This document shows positions 54,685 through 63,577 of a stretch of DNA of 64,000 nt, piece by piece. The translations under genes and the position numbers were made by a program. A model generated the notes under the pieces. That model did not search any database. It saw only the letters and a program-made list of their open reading frames with translations, and had not been told where the DNA came from. This DNA is from Inquilinus limosus DSM 16000 (GTDB lineage Bacteria > Pseudomonadota > Alphaproteobacteria > DSM-16000 > Inquilinaceae): contig NZ_AUHM01000001.1 in NCBI RefSeq assembly GCF_000423185.1, forward strand, positions 742,733 to 806,732, read 5' to 3'. Each line of letters starts with the position of its first letter. Within the stretch, counting starts at the first letter, position 1.

Positions 54685-55803
54685 ATGATGGAGCAGCAAG
54701 CGGTGAGTGGAAGCGGAATCCCGGGCAGGTGGATCAGGTTGTCGCTGGCGATGGCTGCCGCACTGCTTGGACTGTATCTGTCATACCTGCTCGCGTATCC
54801 GTTTCTATCCTCGCTGATTTGGGCGCTGGTACTGAGCATCATAGTCTCGCCTCTGCATCGCAGAGTAGAAGCTCGTATTCGCCCCGCCAGTCTTGCTGCG
54901 CTGATTTCGGTAACCGCAGTAGCCATTGCGTTGGTCGTTCCGGCGGCTCTTGTTGGCCAGCAACTCGTCCGCGAGGTCGCCAACGGTGCGGTCTACTTGG
55001 CCGGTGAGCTTCGAAATATGGAGTGGCGTGAGGCTGTCGCCGCCTCGCCGAGACTTGCGGCCGCCGTCGCCTGGGCCGAGGACCAGCTGGATCTGGCCGG
55101 GATCGTCGGTGGGCTCGCCACACGCCTCTCTGCCCTGAGTACGTCATTGCTGCGCGGCTCGATCAATCAGCTCATAAATCTCGTCCTGACCTTCTACTTC
55201 CTATTTTACTTCCTGCGCGACTGGCCACAGGCGTTGCGCGCACTGAGGAAGCTCTCCCCGTTGAGCGATGCCGAAACGGAGCAGGTTGCCCGCCGGTTTG
55301 TGGAGACAGTCCACGCGACGATGTTCGGAACCGTGGCCGTCGCCGCGGTCCAAGGCACACTTGGCGGACTGATGTTCTGGTGGCTGGGCTTGCCAACGCC
55401 CGTGTTCTGGGGCGTTGTGATGGGACTGTTGGCCATCGTGCCGATGTTGGGCGCCTTTGTCGTCTGGGTACCGGCATCCATCGCCTTGGCGATCGACGGC
55501 GAATGGACGAAGGCGCTCGTGCTCGCGGCCTGGGGCGGCCTGATCATCGCAACCATCGACAACCTTCTCTACCCCGTCCTGGTGGGGAATAGGCTGAAAC
55601 TCCACACCGTCGTCACCTTTGTCGGCGCCGTTGGAGGTGTAATCCTGTTCGGCGCGTACGGGATCGTACTCGGGCCGGCAATCGTCGCCGTTACGGGGAC
55701 ACTCATCGAACTCCTGAGACGACGGTTTGTCGGTGAAGCCCAGACACACACTGATGCGCCTGTGCTTGGCGACATGGGCAAAACGAATAATCAAGGCGAA
55801 TGA
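54685..55803 (+). CDS. AI-2E family transporter (YdiK/PerM-like)
   Basis: A 372-residue membrane protein with about seven or eight helices. The pattern LTFYFLFYFLRDWPQ, GLPTPVFWGVVMGLLAIVPMLGA and IDNLLYPVLVGNRLKLHTVVTFVGAVGG is typical of the AI-2E/PerM family, whose members include autoinducer exporters and Na+/H+ antiporters. The substrate is unknown. Two tandem ATG codons start it; GAGGG is upstream. Codon use looks less GC-biased than the island. No anaerobox. Confidence 0.9.
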   Translation: MMEQQAVSGSGIPGRWIRLSLAMAAALLGLYLSYLLAYPFLSSLIWALVLSIIVSPLHRRVEARIRPASLAALISVTAVAIALVVPAALVGQQLVREVANGAVYLAGELRNMEWREAVAASPRLAAAVAWAEDQLDLAGIVGGLATRLSALSTSLLRGSINQLINLVLTFYFLFYFLRDWPQALRALRKLSPLSDAETEQVARRFVETVHATMFGTVAVAAVQGTLGGLMFWWLGLPTPVFWGVVMGLLAIVPMLGAFVVWVPASIALAIDGEWTKALVLAAWGGLIIATIDNLLYPVLVGNRLKLHTVVTFVGAVGGVILFGAYGIVLGPAIVAVTGTLIELLRRRFVGEAQTHTDAPVLGDMGKTNNQGE

Positions 55804-56013
55804 TATCGGATATCTGCAGAATAAGCTCGACGAGGAATCGAACTAGTACGAGACGAGGCATTTCAGGCGGGCGGGACGCTCACAATACCACCGCCCTCTT
55901 GGCGTTATAAAGATGCTTTTGCCCCTCTCGACGTCGATCTCCGAGAAGTTCGTGAAATTTTTTATCCTTGTCCGTGAGATGCGCGCCCCATTTCTCCCTA
56001 TTACCTATCTATT

Positions 56014-57024
56014 CTACCCGCGATTGGCCCTCTCCGCGATGTCGGCGCATCGAGCCATCAGTGCGTCGAAAGGCTCTGCATCGTCCAGAAGCAGCCCGTC
56101 CTCGACCATCCGGACATAGTCCTCCCCGAGCGCCTTAAGAGCGTCGCCCTCCGGGACGAGGCGCAGGGCGCCATCCACCGCGGCGCCATAATCGATCCAC
56201 TGGTGGTCGGCGGCCTTCTCGGCGAAGAACATTCCCTTGTGGCGGGCGACCGCCTTCGCCAGCTCGCGATCCGCAAACGCGGCCTCTGCGAGGCCAGCCT
56301 CGTCCAGCCGCGCCACGTCATGCCAGTGGCGGGCGAAACGATCGCCGCGCAGTCGCTGCTGGAGGCAGAAGACATGCATGGCAGTGGCCTTCTCCCAGAA
56401 GGTCCGCTCCGCGTGCATCACGCGCGGGCGCGCGCTCGGAAAGATCACGCCCTCAACGAAGCCTGCCGCGTCGCAGCCGATGTCTCGCAGGCTAGCCGGC
56501 TCACCGGTCGATCGCGCTCCGAATTCGAGCATCACGCTCGGCGCGACATAACCCGAGCCAACCGCAGTCGCCTCGTAGCCGATAAACAGCTTCTCGCCCT
56601 CGATGCGAATCGTGGCGGTTAGCGAGTCGGCCGCAAAGGCCTCCGCGATGACCGGCTGCACGGTCCCCGCTACCCATTCAAGCAGGCGCTTGCGCACCTC
56701 TTTAGACCAGCGCCGTTCCTCACTGCACGTCTCCGGCAGCGCTTCGCCGTCCTTGCTTACCAGATCGGGCGCGATCGCGCGGATGTCGTACGTCAGGTCG
56801 ACATCCTCGGAAAATCGCCGAATCGCTCCGTAGGCCTTGGACAGCGACGTCCCGCCCTTGAACACCAGGTGCTCGCCGAGTGCCGAGCTGAAAAGCACGG
56901 AGAGTGCCCAGACCACCCACACGTCCTTCTCAAGAAGGTGTGCCGGGAGCCCCGATCGATCGGCCGCGACGCTCAGGGCCTCCCGGCGATCTCGGAGCGG
57001 GAGGCGCAGAAAGGCATCATCCAT
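56014..57024 (-). CDS. abiEii: AbiEii-type nucleotidyltransferase toxin
   Basis: A 336-residue toxin of the type IV AbiE system. The nucleotidyltransferase core reads G57-G-T-S-L61 ... D74-V-D76 (FKGGTSLSKAYGAIRRFSEDVDLTY), with the expected acidic pair. Related MenT-type toxins add nucleotides to tRNA. It starts inside the antitoxin gene (8-nt overlap), a common arrangement. It may give phage defence. It lies outside the anaerobox island and is probably a horizontally acquired insert. Confidence 0.9.
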   Translation of the reverse strand: MDDAFLRLPLRDRREALSVAADRSGLPAHLLEKDVWVVWALSVLFSSALGEHLVFKGGTSLSKAYGAIRRFSEDVDLTYDIRAIAPDLVSKDGEALPETCSEERRWSKEVRKRLLEWVAGTVQPVIAEAFAADSLTATIRIEGEKLFIGYEATAVGSGYVAPSVMLEFGARSTGEPASLRDIGCDAAGFVEGVIFPSARPRVMHAERTFWEKATAMHVFCLQQRLRGDRFARHWHDVARLDEAGLAEAAFADRELAKAVARHKGMFFAEKAADHQWIDYGAAVDGALRLVPEGDALKALGEDYVRMVEDGLLLDDAEPFDALMARCADIAERANRG

Positions 57025-57610
57025 GCGCAGCTTTCCCCACGCTTCGCGCGAGCCACGTCGGAAGCTGCGGAGCTGCCGTGACCAGCTCGTTGAAGGCTGC
57101 CGGCGAAAGCTTCCGCTTCAATGTCTTCAACGCAGCCTCCGCCTTCTCCGGCCCAAGCCAGGCCAGCGCGCGCACCGCCGCGCCGGCCGGCCGATGCGCC
57201 ATGGTCAGCTGCCAGCGCGGAGCGTGGCGAAGTTCGACGACTTGCTTGCCGAGATTCATCTTCCGCGTCCGCCCGGAGGTCAGATAGACCAACCGGACCG
57301 GCACCTGCGTCGTGAGGCCGAGGGTGTTGGCGGCAGCCGCCCCGCTTGGGACAATCACTTCGCCGCGCTGACTCGCGAGCGCCTCGACGGCCTGTTCCAC
57401 GGACGGAGCCCTCGAACCGAACCGGCTCGCGACCGGGAGAAGGTAGACGCCGCGACCTGCCCGAATCAATCGGCCCCGCTCAGCCAGACGCGACAAGGCC
57501 TGGTCCACCGCGGCCCGATTGCCAAGGTGGAGCAAGCTCTTAGCAGCTACCGGCGTGCCTTCCGGCAGCCCCTTCGCGTGCGCAAGGATCTGTTCAGTCA
57601 ATCGTTGCAT
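57017..57610 (-). CDS. abiEi: AbiEi-type antitoxin / autorepressor
   Basis: A 197-residue protein with an N-terminal winged helix-turn-helix (about 5-62: AKSLLHLGNRAAVDQALSRLAERGRLIRAGRGVYLLP) and a C-terminal antitoxin domain (about 75-190). AbiEi proteins neutralise AbiEii and repress their own promoter by binding inverted repeats. Such a palindrome lies 10 bp upstream of the start codon here. It precedes abiEii and overlaps it. Confidence 0.87.
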   Translation of the reverse strand: MQRLTEQILAHAKGLPEGTPVAAKSLLHLGNRAAVDQALSRLAERGRLIRAGRGVYLLPVASRFGSRAPSVEQAVEALASQRGEVIVPSGAAAANTLGLTTQVPVRLVYLTSGRTRKMNLGKQVVELRHAPRWQLTMAHRPAGAAVRALAWLGPEKAEAALKTLKRKLSPAAFNELVTAAPQLPTWLARSVGKAAHG

Positions 57611-57619
57611 GGCCCTATC

Positions 57620-57649
57620 CTGTCAGAAATATATGCAGTTTTCTGACAG
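57620..57649 (-). promoter_or_regulatory. Operator palindrome of the abiE operon
   Basis: A perfect 10-bp inverted repeat CTGTCAGAAA / TTTCTGACAG with a 10-bp spacer, starting 10 bp upstream of the abiEi ATG. It fits the AbiEi autoregulation model. Confidence 0.78.
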
Positions 57650-57990
57650 CCTTCAACGGACACGCTTGAGGGCATCCCGGCGCTCGAGGCCGTCCTTGCC
57701 AGCAAGCCGTCGGGGCATCCTCTCGCGACATGATCGGCCCCGCGCTCGTTGCGACGACCAGCGCCTCGGCGACATGCCGGGCCAGCGAACCGGCCATATG
57801 TAAGGATCGTTGATTGCGGGGACTCGCATCTACCTACGCTCATGCCCGCCGATGCACGATGATCGGACCGCCAACCAGCCTCCCCACGGCCGCAAAGGGT
57901 GAAACGCCGACTCTGAAGTTCGGCCCGAGTGGGACCGGAAAGCAGGGAAAAGCCGCCATGCGCGCATCCCGTGGGCCTGATGGGACGGCG
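57650..57990. other. Intergenic region between abiE and the copper cluster
   Basis: About 340 bp. It holds the left copy of a diverged direct repeat (57812-57872). No gene is supported. Confidence 0.5.
57812..57872 (+). repeat. Diverged direct repeat, left copy
   Basis: Begins ATTGCGGGGACTCGCA and continues with CTACGCTC and a GATGATCGGACC block. It matches 63578-63638 over about 60 bp (roughly three quarters identical) in the same orientation. Both copies also read R-G-x-A-x-x-Y-A-x-A-R-R in the same frame. The pair brackets the copper/thiol cluster. Confidence 0.6.
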
Positions 57991-58731
57991 TCACCCGATC
58001 CTGGCCAACGCCGGGAAGGTCTGCAGGAACCAGGCCGCGACACCGGTCATCTTGCCGGAGATCATGAACAGCCCCATCGCGACCATGACCACTCCGGCGG
58101 CGCGCTGGAGTTGACGGCCGGCACGACGGGCGGCCCGCAGCCGGGCGAGGGCCTGGTCGGCGAACAGGGCGCTCAGCAGGAACGGCACACCGAGACCGAG
58201 GGAGTATAGCCCGAGCAGGGCAATGCCGTTCGCCGCCGTTGCGGTCGAGGCACTGACCGTCAGGATTGCCCCCAGCACGGGACCTATATAGGGCGTCCAG
58301 CCGAAGGCGAAGGCCAGGCCGAGGACATATGCGGCGGCGGGATGTCCTCCGCGCAGATCGGCATGGACCCGGAGGTCGCGCTGGAACCAGCCGAACCGCA
58401 GCAGCCCCATCATGAAGAGGCCGAACAGGATCACCAGCACGCCACCGACGAGGTTCGCCTCGTAGCGGTAGGACAGCAGGAGCTGCCCGAGCGCCGTCGC
58501 GCTGGCGCCGAGCAGGATGAACACGGTCGAGAAGCCGAGGACGAAAAACGCGCCCAGGCCCAGCACGGCCAACCGGTCACCGGGACCGGCCCCGTCCTGG
58601 AGGTCTTCGAGCGGCCGGCCTGCCACATAGGAGATATAGCCCGGCACCAGCGGCAGGACGCAGGGCGACAAAAAGGAGACGACACCGGCTGCGAAGGCGG
58701 TCAGGAGGCCGACGCCGGAGAGTTCGGGCAT
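57991..58731 (-). CDS. CcdA-like membrane protein with one redox Cys changed
   Basis: A 246-residue, six-helix protein of the CcdA/DsbD-beta family, which carries electrons across the membrane using two cysteines. The first, C24 in SPCVLPLVPGY, is present. The second, normally T-P-C-I-G-P, reads T-P-Y-I-G-P (codon TAT for TGT), so normal disulfide exchange should fail. It may be a decayed or altered version. It is the last gene of a minus-strand cluster with SCO and TlpA. Confidence 0.87.
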   Translation of the reverse strand: MPELSGVGLLTAFAAGVVSFLSPCVLPLVPGYISYVAGRPLEDLQDGAGPGDRLAVLGLGAFFVLGFSTVFILLGASATALGQLLLSYRYEANLVGGVLVILFGLFMMGLLRFGWFQRDLRVHADLRGGHPAAAYVLGLAFAFGWTPYIGPVLGAILTVSASTATAANGIALLGLYSLGLGVPFLLSALFADQALARLRAARRAGRQLQRAAGVVMVAMGLFMISGKMTGVAAWFLQTFPALARIG

Positions 58732-58735
58732 GGCG

Positions 58736-59425
58736 TCAGAACCAGCTGAGCAGCCGGTCCCAGAAGGACGGCTCCGGCTCGGGGTGGATGTCGTTCACCA
58801 GGGCGCCGACATAGACGATGAGGTTGACGGGATCGAAGTCGAGGCCGTGGAAATTGGCCCGCAGGTTGCCCTCGCGGTCGATCACATGGGTGACGACGCC
58901 ATGGATCTCGACCCCGCCCTCGATCTCCTTGAACTGGTGGCCGAAGCGCTTCACCAGGTTGCGGGTATCCTCCGGACGGTCGGGGACGCTGGTCAGGAAG
59001 ACCCAGTTCGCCGGATCGAGATTGTGGGCCCGTCCGTAGCCCTTCATCACCTCGGGCGTGTCGCGGACTGGGTCGGTGGTGACGGTCACGAACTCCACCA
59101 GGTCGCGCATCGCCGTCTTGTTCACCTTCTCCTGGATGCGGGCGATCAGGTCGGCGTGCAGCGGGCACTCGTCCGTGCAGTTGGCGTAGATGAAGTGCAG
59201 GACGACGGCCTTGCCCCTGAAATCCGCCAGCGAGACAGGGTGGCCATCGGCATCCTGCAGCGTGAAGTCCGGGGCCGGCTGCCCCGGCTTCGGCTCGAAA
59301 TACTTCTCCTGCTCCTGGATGCGATCTTCGACATCGTGCAGGGAATGGGCCTGTGCCGCTGCCGGAATCACGGACACCAACAGGAGGCCAAGCAGCACCG
59401 GCAAGGCGCGCAGCGGCAAGATCAT
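58736..59425 (-). CDS. SCO1/SenC-family copper protein
   Basis: A 229-residue thioredoxin-fold protein with a signal peptide (about 1-26). The copper site is C83-T-D-E-C87 (YANCTDECPLH) and probably H175 (EIHGVVTH). SCO proteins deliver copper to the CuA centre of cytochrome oxidase. The C terminus has a short hydrophobic end (WDRLLSWF). The ATG at 59425 gives a clean signal peptide; a GTG at 59443 is an alternative. It lies 4 nt from the CcdA-like gene. Confidence 0.9.
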   Translation of the reverse strand: MILPLRALPVLLGLLLVSVIPAAAQAHSLHDVEDRIQEQEKYFEPKPGQPAPDFTLQDADGHPVSLADFRGKAVVLHFIYANCTDECPLHADLIARIQEKVNKTAMRDLVEFVTVTTDPVRDTPEVMKGYGRAHNLDPANWVFLTSVPDRPEDTRNLVKRFGHQFKEIEGGVEIHGVVTHVIDREGNLRANFHGLDFDPVNLIVYVGALVNDIHPEPEPSFWDRLLSWF

Positions 59426-59499
59426 AGCTTCATATCCATTCACTCGGAAAATGCAGAGAGAGGGCCGGAGCCCGAGGACTCCGGCCCAGTCACAACGGG

Positions 59500-59778
59500 T
59501 CAGCCGCCCTGCTTCTGCGGCGCCATCCCTTGGTCTTGCACCTTGGACTGCATCATCTTGTTGCAGTTCTCCATCATCTCGCTCATCTGGGTCATCATCT
59601 TCATCATCGGCATCATGCCGTCGCCCTGCTGGCCCTGCATCATGCCCCCCATCGGATGGTCGGGGGCTGCGGGCGGCTGGGCCGGAGCCTGCTGGCCCTG
59701 GGCGAAGACGCTGGCGGCTGCGGTCAGTCCGATCGCGAGGGTCGCCACGCCGAGCAGGGCGTGGAAGCGGTTGCGCAT
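59500..59778 (-). CDS. Small Met-rich periplasmic protein
   Basis: A 92-residue protein with a signal peptide (cut near ASVFAQ) and a mature part of about 65 residues rich in Met and Gln (HPMGGMMQGQQGDGMMPMMKMM, MMENCNKMM). It suggests Cu(I) binding, like small copper-buffering proteins of such clusters. No named family is recognised. It sits between SCO and the 59830 gene. Confidence 0.72.
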   Translation of the reverse strand: MRNRFHALLGVATLAIGLTAAASVFAQGQQAPAQPPAAPDHPMGGMMQGQQGDGMMPMMKMMTQMSEMMENCNKMMQSKVQDQGMAPQKQGG

Positions 59779-59829
59779 GATCTGTTCTCCTCGGTTGCGA
59801 TGTCGGTCGTCAGGTGACGCACCCTGCCT

Positions 59830-60129
59830 TCAGGGCACGGAATCGCCTGGCTTCGCGGGGGAAGCCGGGGCTGTGTCTGCTGTCGTGCCCGCGGCCTTGC
59901 CGCGGGCCTTCATCGTGCACAGGCCGACGGCACACATGGCCGCGCAGGGTGCGAGCGACAGTAGGATCGGAGCGATGCCGGCGGCGACCAGCCAGGGCCA
60001 GCCGGCCCAGAGGCCTCCGCCGGCGATGGCGGCCGCGGCCAGGATCAGGGCGCGCCTGCCGCTGAGCCAGGGGCGCACCCGGTCGGCCAGACTGGGCCTG
60101 GGCAAAGCGTTCAACGTCAGGTCGGTCAT
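59830..60129 (-). CDS. Small cysteine-containing membrane protein
   Basis: A 99-residue protein with one or two hydrophobic segments (about 31-66). The second contains a Cys/Met cluster (APCAAMCAVGLCTM), a possible metal site. The C terminus is Pro/Ala-rich. The ATG at 60129 has GGAGAGA upstream and overlaps the tlpA stop by 4 nt, so it is coupled to tlpA. Unknown family. Confidence 0.68.
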   Translation of the reverse strand: MTDLTLNALPRPSLADRVRPWLSGRRALILAAAAIAGGGLWAGWPWLVAAGIAPILLSLAPCAAMCAVGLCTMKARGKAAGTTADTAPASPAKPGDSVP

Positions 60130-60755
60130 GATCGTCTCTCCTCGGTTGTGGATGGAAGGTCGGCCGCGCTGCGGCCCATGCCTTGCCGGATCAGCGCCTT
60201 CATCTCGGGGCTGTCCCATTCGGCCGGGCCGGTCGCGCGGCCGACCTCCCGGCCCTCGCCGTCGATCAGCACCGTGGTTGGAATGCCGACGACGTTCAGG
60301 GCTCGGGTCGAGGCGCTCGTCGGGTCGAGATAGATCCCGAGATGGGCGAGCCCGACCTCGCTGAAGAAGGCGCGGACGGCATCGAGGCCGCCGCGGTCGA
60401 TCGACAGCGCGACGACCTGGAAGTCCGCGCCGCCCATCTCAGCCTGCAGCCGGTCGAGCGACGGCATCTCCTTGCGGCATGGGGCACACCAGGTGGCCCA
60501 GACGTTCAGGAGAACGGTGCGGCCCTTGAAGCTGTCGAGGCTGAGCGGTGCGCCGCTGGCGTCGGTGAAGCCGAAGGCCGGCGCCGGGCTCGCCGGATCG
60601 CGCAGGACCAGGCGGGACACCGGAGCCGTGGCCGCCGGCTCCGGTGCCGGGGAGCCCGAGCGGCCAGCGACGAGGGCGACGCCGGCGACGGCGCCGGCGG
60701 CGAGCCAGGCCGAGAAGATCAGCGCCAAGCGCCGACGCGGCAAGGGGATGCCCAT
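60126..60755 (-). CDS. TlpA/ResA-like thiol-disulfide oxidoreductase
   Basis: A 209-residue membrane-anchored periplasmic thioredoxin. It has an N-terminal helix (about 9-30) and W-C90-A-P-C93 in VLLNVWATWCAPCRKEMP. The cis-Pro region is VVGIPTTVLID. It reduces copper-binding cysteines (for SCO or CuA) or cytochrome c precursors. It sits between DUF411 and the 59830 gene. With SCO it fits copper delivery to an oxidase; its usual electron donor, CcdA, is altered in this cluster. Confidence 0.9.
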   Translation of the reverse strand: MGIPLPRRRLALIFSAWLAAGAVAGVALVAGRSGSPAPEPAATAPVSRLVLRDPASPAPAFGFTDASGAPLSLDSFKGRTVLLNVWATWCAPCRKEMPSLDRLQAEMGGADFQVVALSIDRGGLDAVRAFFSEVGLAHLGIYLDPTSASTRALNVVGIPTTVLIDGEGREVGRATGPAEWDSPEMKALIRQGMGRSAADLPSTTEERRS

Positions 60756-60764
60756 CGCCAGACG

Positions 60765-61205
60765 TCACTCCACGGCAAAGACTGTCGGCGCGGCCCCGTC
60801 CTTGGTCACGGCGTAGACGGTGAACGGCCTGGTTTTCTCGCCACCCATGCCGGGTGAGCCCATCGGCATGCCCGGCAGGGTGATGCCGGCGATCTTCGGC
60901 CGTTCGGACAGGAGCTTCTTGACGATGTCGGCCGGGACGTGCCCGTCGACGACATAGCCGTCCACGAACATGGTGTGGCAGCCCTCCATATTGGCGGGCA
61001 CGCCGGCATCGGCACTGATCTGGGCGAGATCGTTGGACGGCTTGACCTCGACGGCGAAGCCATTCTCGCGGAGATACGCGGCGTAGCCCTCGCAGCAGCT
61101 GCATTGCGGGTTCTTGTAGAGGGTCGCCGCGATCGGGTCGGCCAGGGCCGGCGACGACAGGGCCAGGGTGGCGAGCACGGCGGCGATATGGGACATGCGG
61201 TTCAT
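60765..61205 (-). CDS. DUF411 periplasmic metal-binding protein
   Basis: A 146-residue secreted protein with a signal peptide (cut near SPALADP) and the DUF411 core (LYKNPQCSCCEGYAAYLRENGF, GCHTMFVDGYVVDGHVPAD, GMPMGSPGM). The C-x-C-C and Met-rich motifs suggest copper binding; DUF411 proteins commonly lie in copper-resistance operons. The ATG at 61205 has a CTGGAGA ribosome site. Confidence 0.87.
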   Translation of the reverse strand: MNRMSHIAAVLATLALSSPALADPIAATLYKNPQCSCCEGYAAYLRENGFAVEVKPSNDLAQISADAGVPANMEGCHTMFVDGYVVDGHVPADIVKKLLSERPKIAGITLPGMPMGSPGMGGEKTRPFTVYAVTKDGAAPTVFAVE

Positions 61206-61234
61206 CTGAGTTCTCCAGTAGCGAAAGCAGTCGT

Positions 61235-62701
61235 TCACACCACCCGGAAGACGGTCATCAGGCCGGCCACCTGGTGGTCCATGACGTGGCAATGCAGCAT
61301 CCAGTCACCGGGGTTGTCGGCGACGAAGGCGCATTCGACCGTGTCCTTCGGGGCGAAGAGCACGGTGTCGTTCCATTGGCGATGGGGCACGGGGAGACCG
61401 TTGCGGCTCAGCACCCGGAAGCTGAAGCCATGGACGTGCATCGGATGCCACCAAGCGGTCTGGTTGCGGATGGTCAGCACGCAGCTCCGGCTGCGCTGGA
61501 GGGTGAAGAGCGGCGGCATGCCGGCTTGGCCGTCGCCGGTCATCGACATGCCGTTGATGGCCCAGGCGGCGCCGCCGTCCATGCCGGGCGTCGCCATGCC
61601 GTGCATGCCGCCCATCCCGGCCATGACGCCGCCGCCCATCATCCCGCCTTCGAGCGTCAGCTCGTGCCGGTCGGCGGTGGCGAGATCGGGCTCGGGCAGC
61701 GGGTTCGGCGGCAGGCGCAGCGACGCGTCGGGCGGCTGGGTCCGGAGCGGCGGCCTCTCGCCATAAGCCAGGGTGGTCAACGTATAGGCGAGCCCGTCGT
61801 AGAAGTCGTCGACCACCCGGTAGCGCTTCCCGGGATCACCCTGCATATCGAGGATCACGTCGAGCCGCATGGCCGGGCCGAGAAGCAGGCGACCGCTCTC
61901 TGGCTCGTGTGGATCGCAGGGTTGGCCGTCGACCGCCACCACCACCGGGCGATGGCCTTCGAAGCGCAGCGCCATCATGCGGGCGAGCGCGCCGTTGACC
62001 AGGCGCAGCCGGATGCGTTCGCCGGCCTGCACCGGCTGGTCGGCCGGGGCGGTGCCGTTCAGCGTCACCCAATTGCCGACGCGCCCGGCCATGGCAGCCT
62101 CCATGCCGTTGCCGAAGCCTTGCGCGATCCGGCCGTCCCGCGACAGCCGCCAGTCGGCGAGCATCCAGACGAGGTCGCGGTCGACCGCGACCGGCTCGGG
62201 CTCCTCGACAATCAGGACGCCGGCAAGGCCGCGCCCGAGCTGCTCCAGGCTGTTGGCGTGCGGGTGGTACCAGAAGGTGCCGGCATCGGGTGGGGTGAAG
62301 GCATAGGTGAAGCGCTCGCCGGGCCGGATCGGCGGCTGGGTCAGGCCGGGCACGCCATCCATGGCATTCGGCACGCGGACGCCATGCCAATGCACGGTGG
62401 TGTCCTGGTCGAGCTGGTTCTCGACGACGAGCCGTACCGGCTCTCCCTGCCGGAGACGGATCTCCGGGCCGGGCACATGCCCGTCATAGCCCCAGATCGC
62501 GGTTCTGGTCGAACCGTCGCCGAGCAGGGCGGCCTGGCCCGGCCCGGCGTTCAGCGTGATGGTCCTGGGCTCGGCCGGCGAGGCACGGGCTCGCGGCAGC
62601 CAGGGCAACAGGGCAGCCGCACCGCATCCGAGCAAGGCGGCGCGCCGGCTCAGAGCCGGTCGGAATGAAGATGGATGGGTCACGTCCGTCGATCCCGTCA
62701 T
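61235..62701 (-). CDS. Multicopper oxidase (CopA/CueO type)
   Basis: A 488-residue exported oxidase with a twin-arginine signal (LSRRAALLGCGAAALL, about 18-40). The four copper motifs are HWHGVR, HPHANS, HPMHVHG and HCHVMDH. Between domains 2 and 3 lies a Met-rich loop (GGMMGGGVMAGMGGMHGM), typical of copper-tolerance oxidases that oxidise Cu(I). Start codons TTG 62707, GTG 62704 and ATG 62701 compete; ATG is used. Confidence 0.9.
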   Translation of the reverse strand: MTGSTDVTHPSSFRPALSRRAALLGCGAAALLPWLPRARASPAEPRTITLNAGPGQAALLGDGSTRTAIWGYDGHVPGPEIRLRQGEPVRLVVENQLDQDTTVHWHGVRVPNAMDGVPGLTQPPIRPGERFTYAFTPPDAGTFWYHPHANSLEQLGRGLAGVLIVEEPEPVAVDRDLVWMLADWRLSRDGRIAQGFGNGMEAAMAGRVGNWVTLNGTAPADQPVQAGERIRLRLVNGALARMMALRFEGHRPVVVAVDGQPCDPHEPESGRLLLGPAMRLDVILDMQGDPGKRYRVVDDFYDGLAYTLTTLAYGERPPLRTQPPDASLRLPPNPLPEPDLATADRHELTLEGGMMGGGVMAGMGGMHGMATPGMDGGAAWAINGMSMTGDGQAGMPPLFTLQRSRSCVLTIRNQTAWWHPMHVHGFSFRVLSRNGLPVPHRQWNDTVLFAPKDTVECAFVADNPGDWMLHCHVMDHQVAGLMTVFRVV

Positions 62702-62801
62702 CACCAACCCGATCAGCGGATGGCGGCGACCATCGGCCTCGGGGCGAACGCCCGTCGGACCGAAAGCATCAGGGAGCGGCCCGCGCGAGGCGGGTCGCGG
62801 C

Positions 62802-63158
62802 TCAGGCGCGGACGGTGGGTCTAGGCGGGAACGGGTCCGGGGCGGTGACGCGGCCGGAAAGGTTCGGCATCGCCGCGTCGCTATGGGCGACCCGGCCGTG
62901 GTCGACGGGCGCTGCGACCTGGGCCGGAAGCGCTGCGACAGGGGCGCAGAGAGTGGCGCAGAGCGCGTCGGTTGCTGCCTTCAGCGGAACGCCGGTGTCG
63001 CCGCCGCATGGCTGCGCCATGCCTTCGTGGCTCATCTCGGCATGGGCTGGCGCGCACTCGGTCATAGGGGCTCCCATGATCGCCTGCAGGGGCAGAGCGA
63101 CCGCGAAGACCAGCAGGGCCAGGAGCCCGACCAGCTGACGCAGGGAGACAGACCTCAT
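62802..63158 (-). CDS. Hypothetical secreted protein upstream of the multicopper oxidase
   Basis: A 118-residue protein with a hydrophobic N terminus (about 8-28) and a mature part containing five cysteines, Met and His (TECAPAHAEMSHEGMAQPCGG, ATDALCATLCAPV). The pattern suggests metal binding in the periplasm, but no family is recognised. It is the most upstream gene of the minus-strand copper cluster. Confidence 0.65.
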   Translation of the reverse strand: MRSVSLRQLVGLLALLVFAVALPLQAIMGAPMTECAPAHAEMSHEGMAQPCGGDTGVPLKAATDALCATLCAPVAALPAQVAAPVDHGRVAHSDAAMPNLSGRVTAPDPFPPRPTVRA

Positions 63159-63512
63159 GCGACCAAAATAGAGCGCACCACCCGTTCAGGCAAATGCGCT
63201 GCAGGACGCGATGGCGCTCATGGAGAAGAGTTAATCCCAGCGTCCTCCCGAAGTCCGCTTGCCAGCGCTCTCCAGCCAATAGGCCTACGCGGCTGGGTGA
63301 CTGCACGAGCCGAATGCGGTCATCGCGCGTCTCCTGCGGCCGGCCTCAAACGGACGAAGTGGGCAGGCGCTAGCGTCAAGGCGCCAACCGGCTTGGCCCG
63401 CCGCTCCGACGGCGACGGCGTAGTCGGGCGTGCGACGTGCGCCGCACCTGTTCTGGCCTCGGTTCTCGAGTTCGGCTTAGCTTTCCCTGAGAACGCTCGG
63501 CGGAACGCGGAA

Positions 63513-63537
63513 AGCCCCGCCTTTTTGGGGCGGGGCT
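63513..63537. terminator. GC-rich hairpin, possible terminator
   Basis: A 9-bp stem AGCCCCGCC / GGCGGGGCT with loop TTTTTGG. The flanking T-run is weak on both strands (TTTCC on the minus strand), so its direction is unclear. Confidence 0.5.
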
Positions 63538-63577
63538 CTGGATCAGACTTCGATATCGAGGGAGTTATAACAAAGGT

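Noticed and set aside
54417..55007. A 196-residue frame overlapping the AI-2E gene
   Set aside because: No domain or ribosome site, and it overlaps a well-supported gene in another frame.
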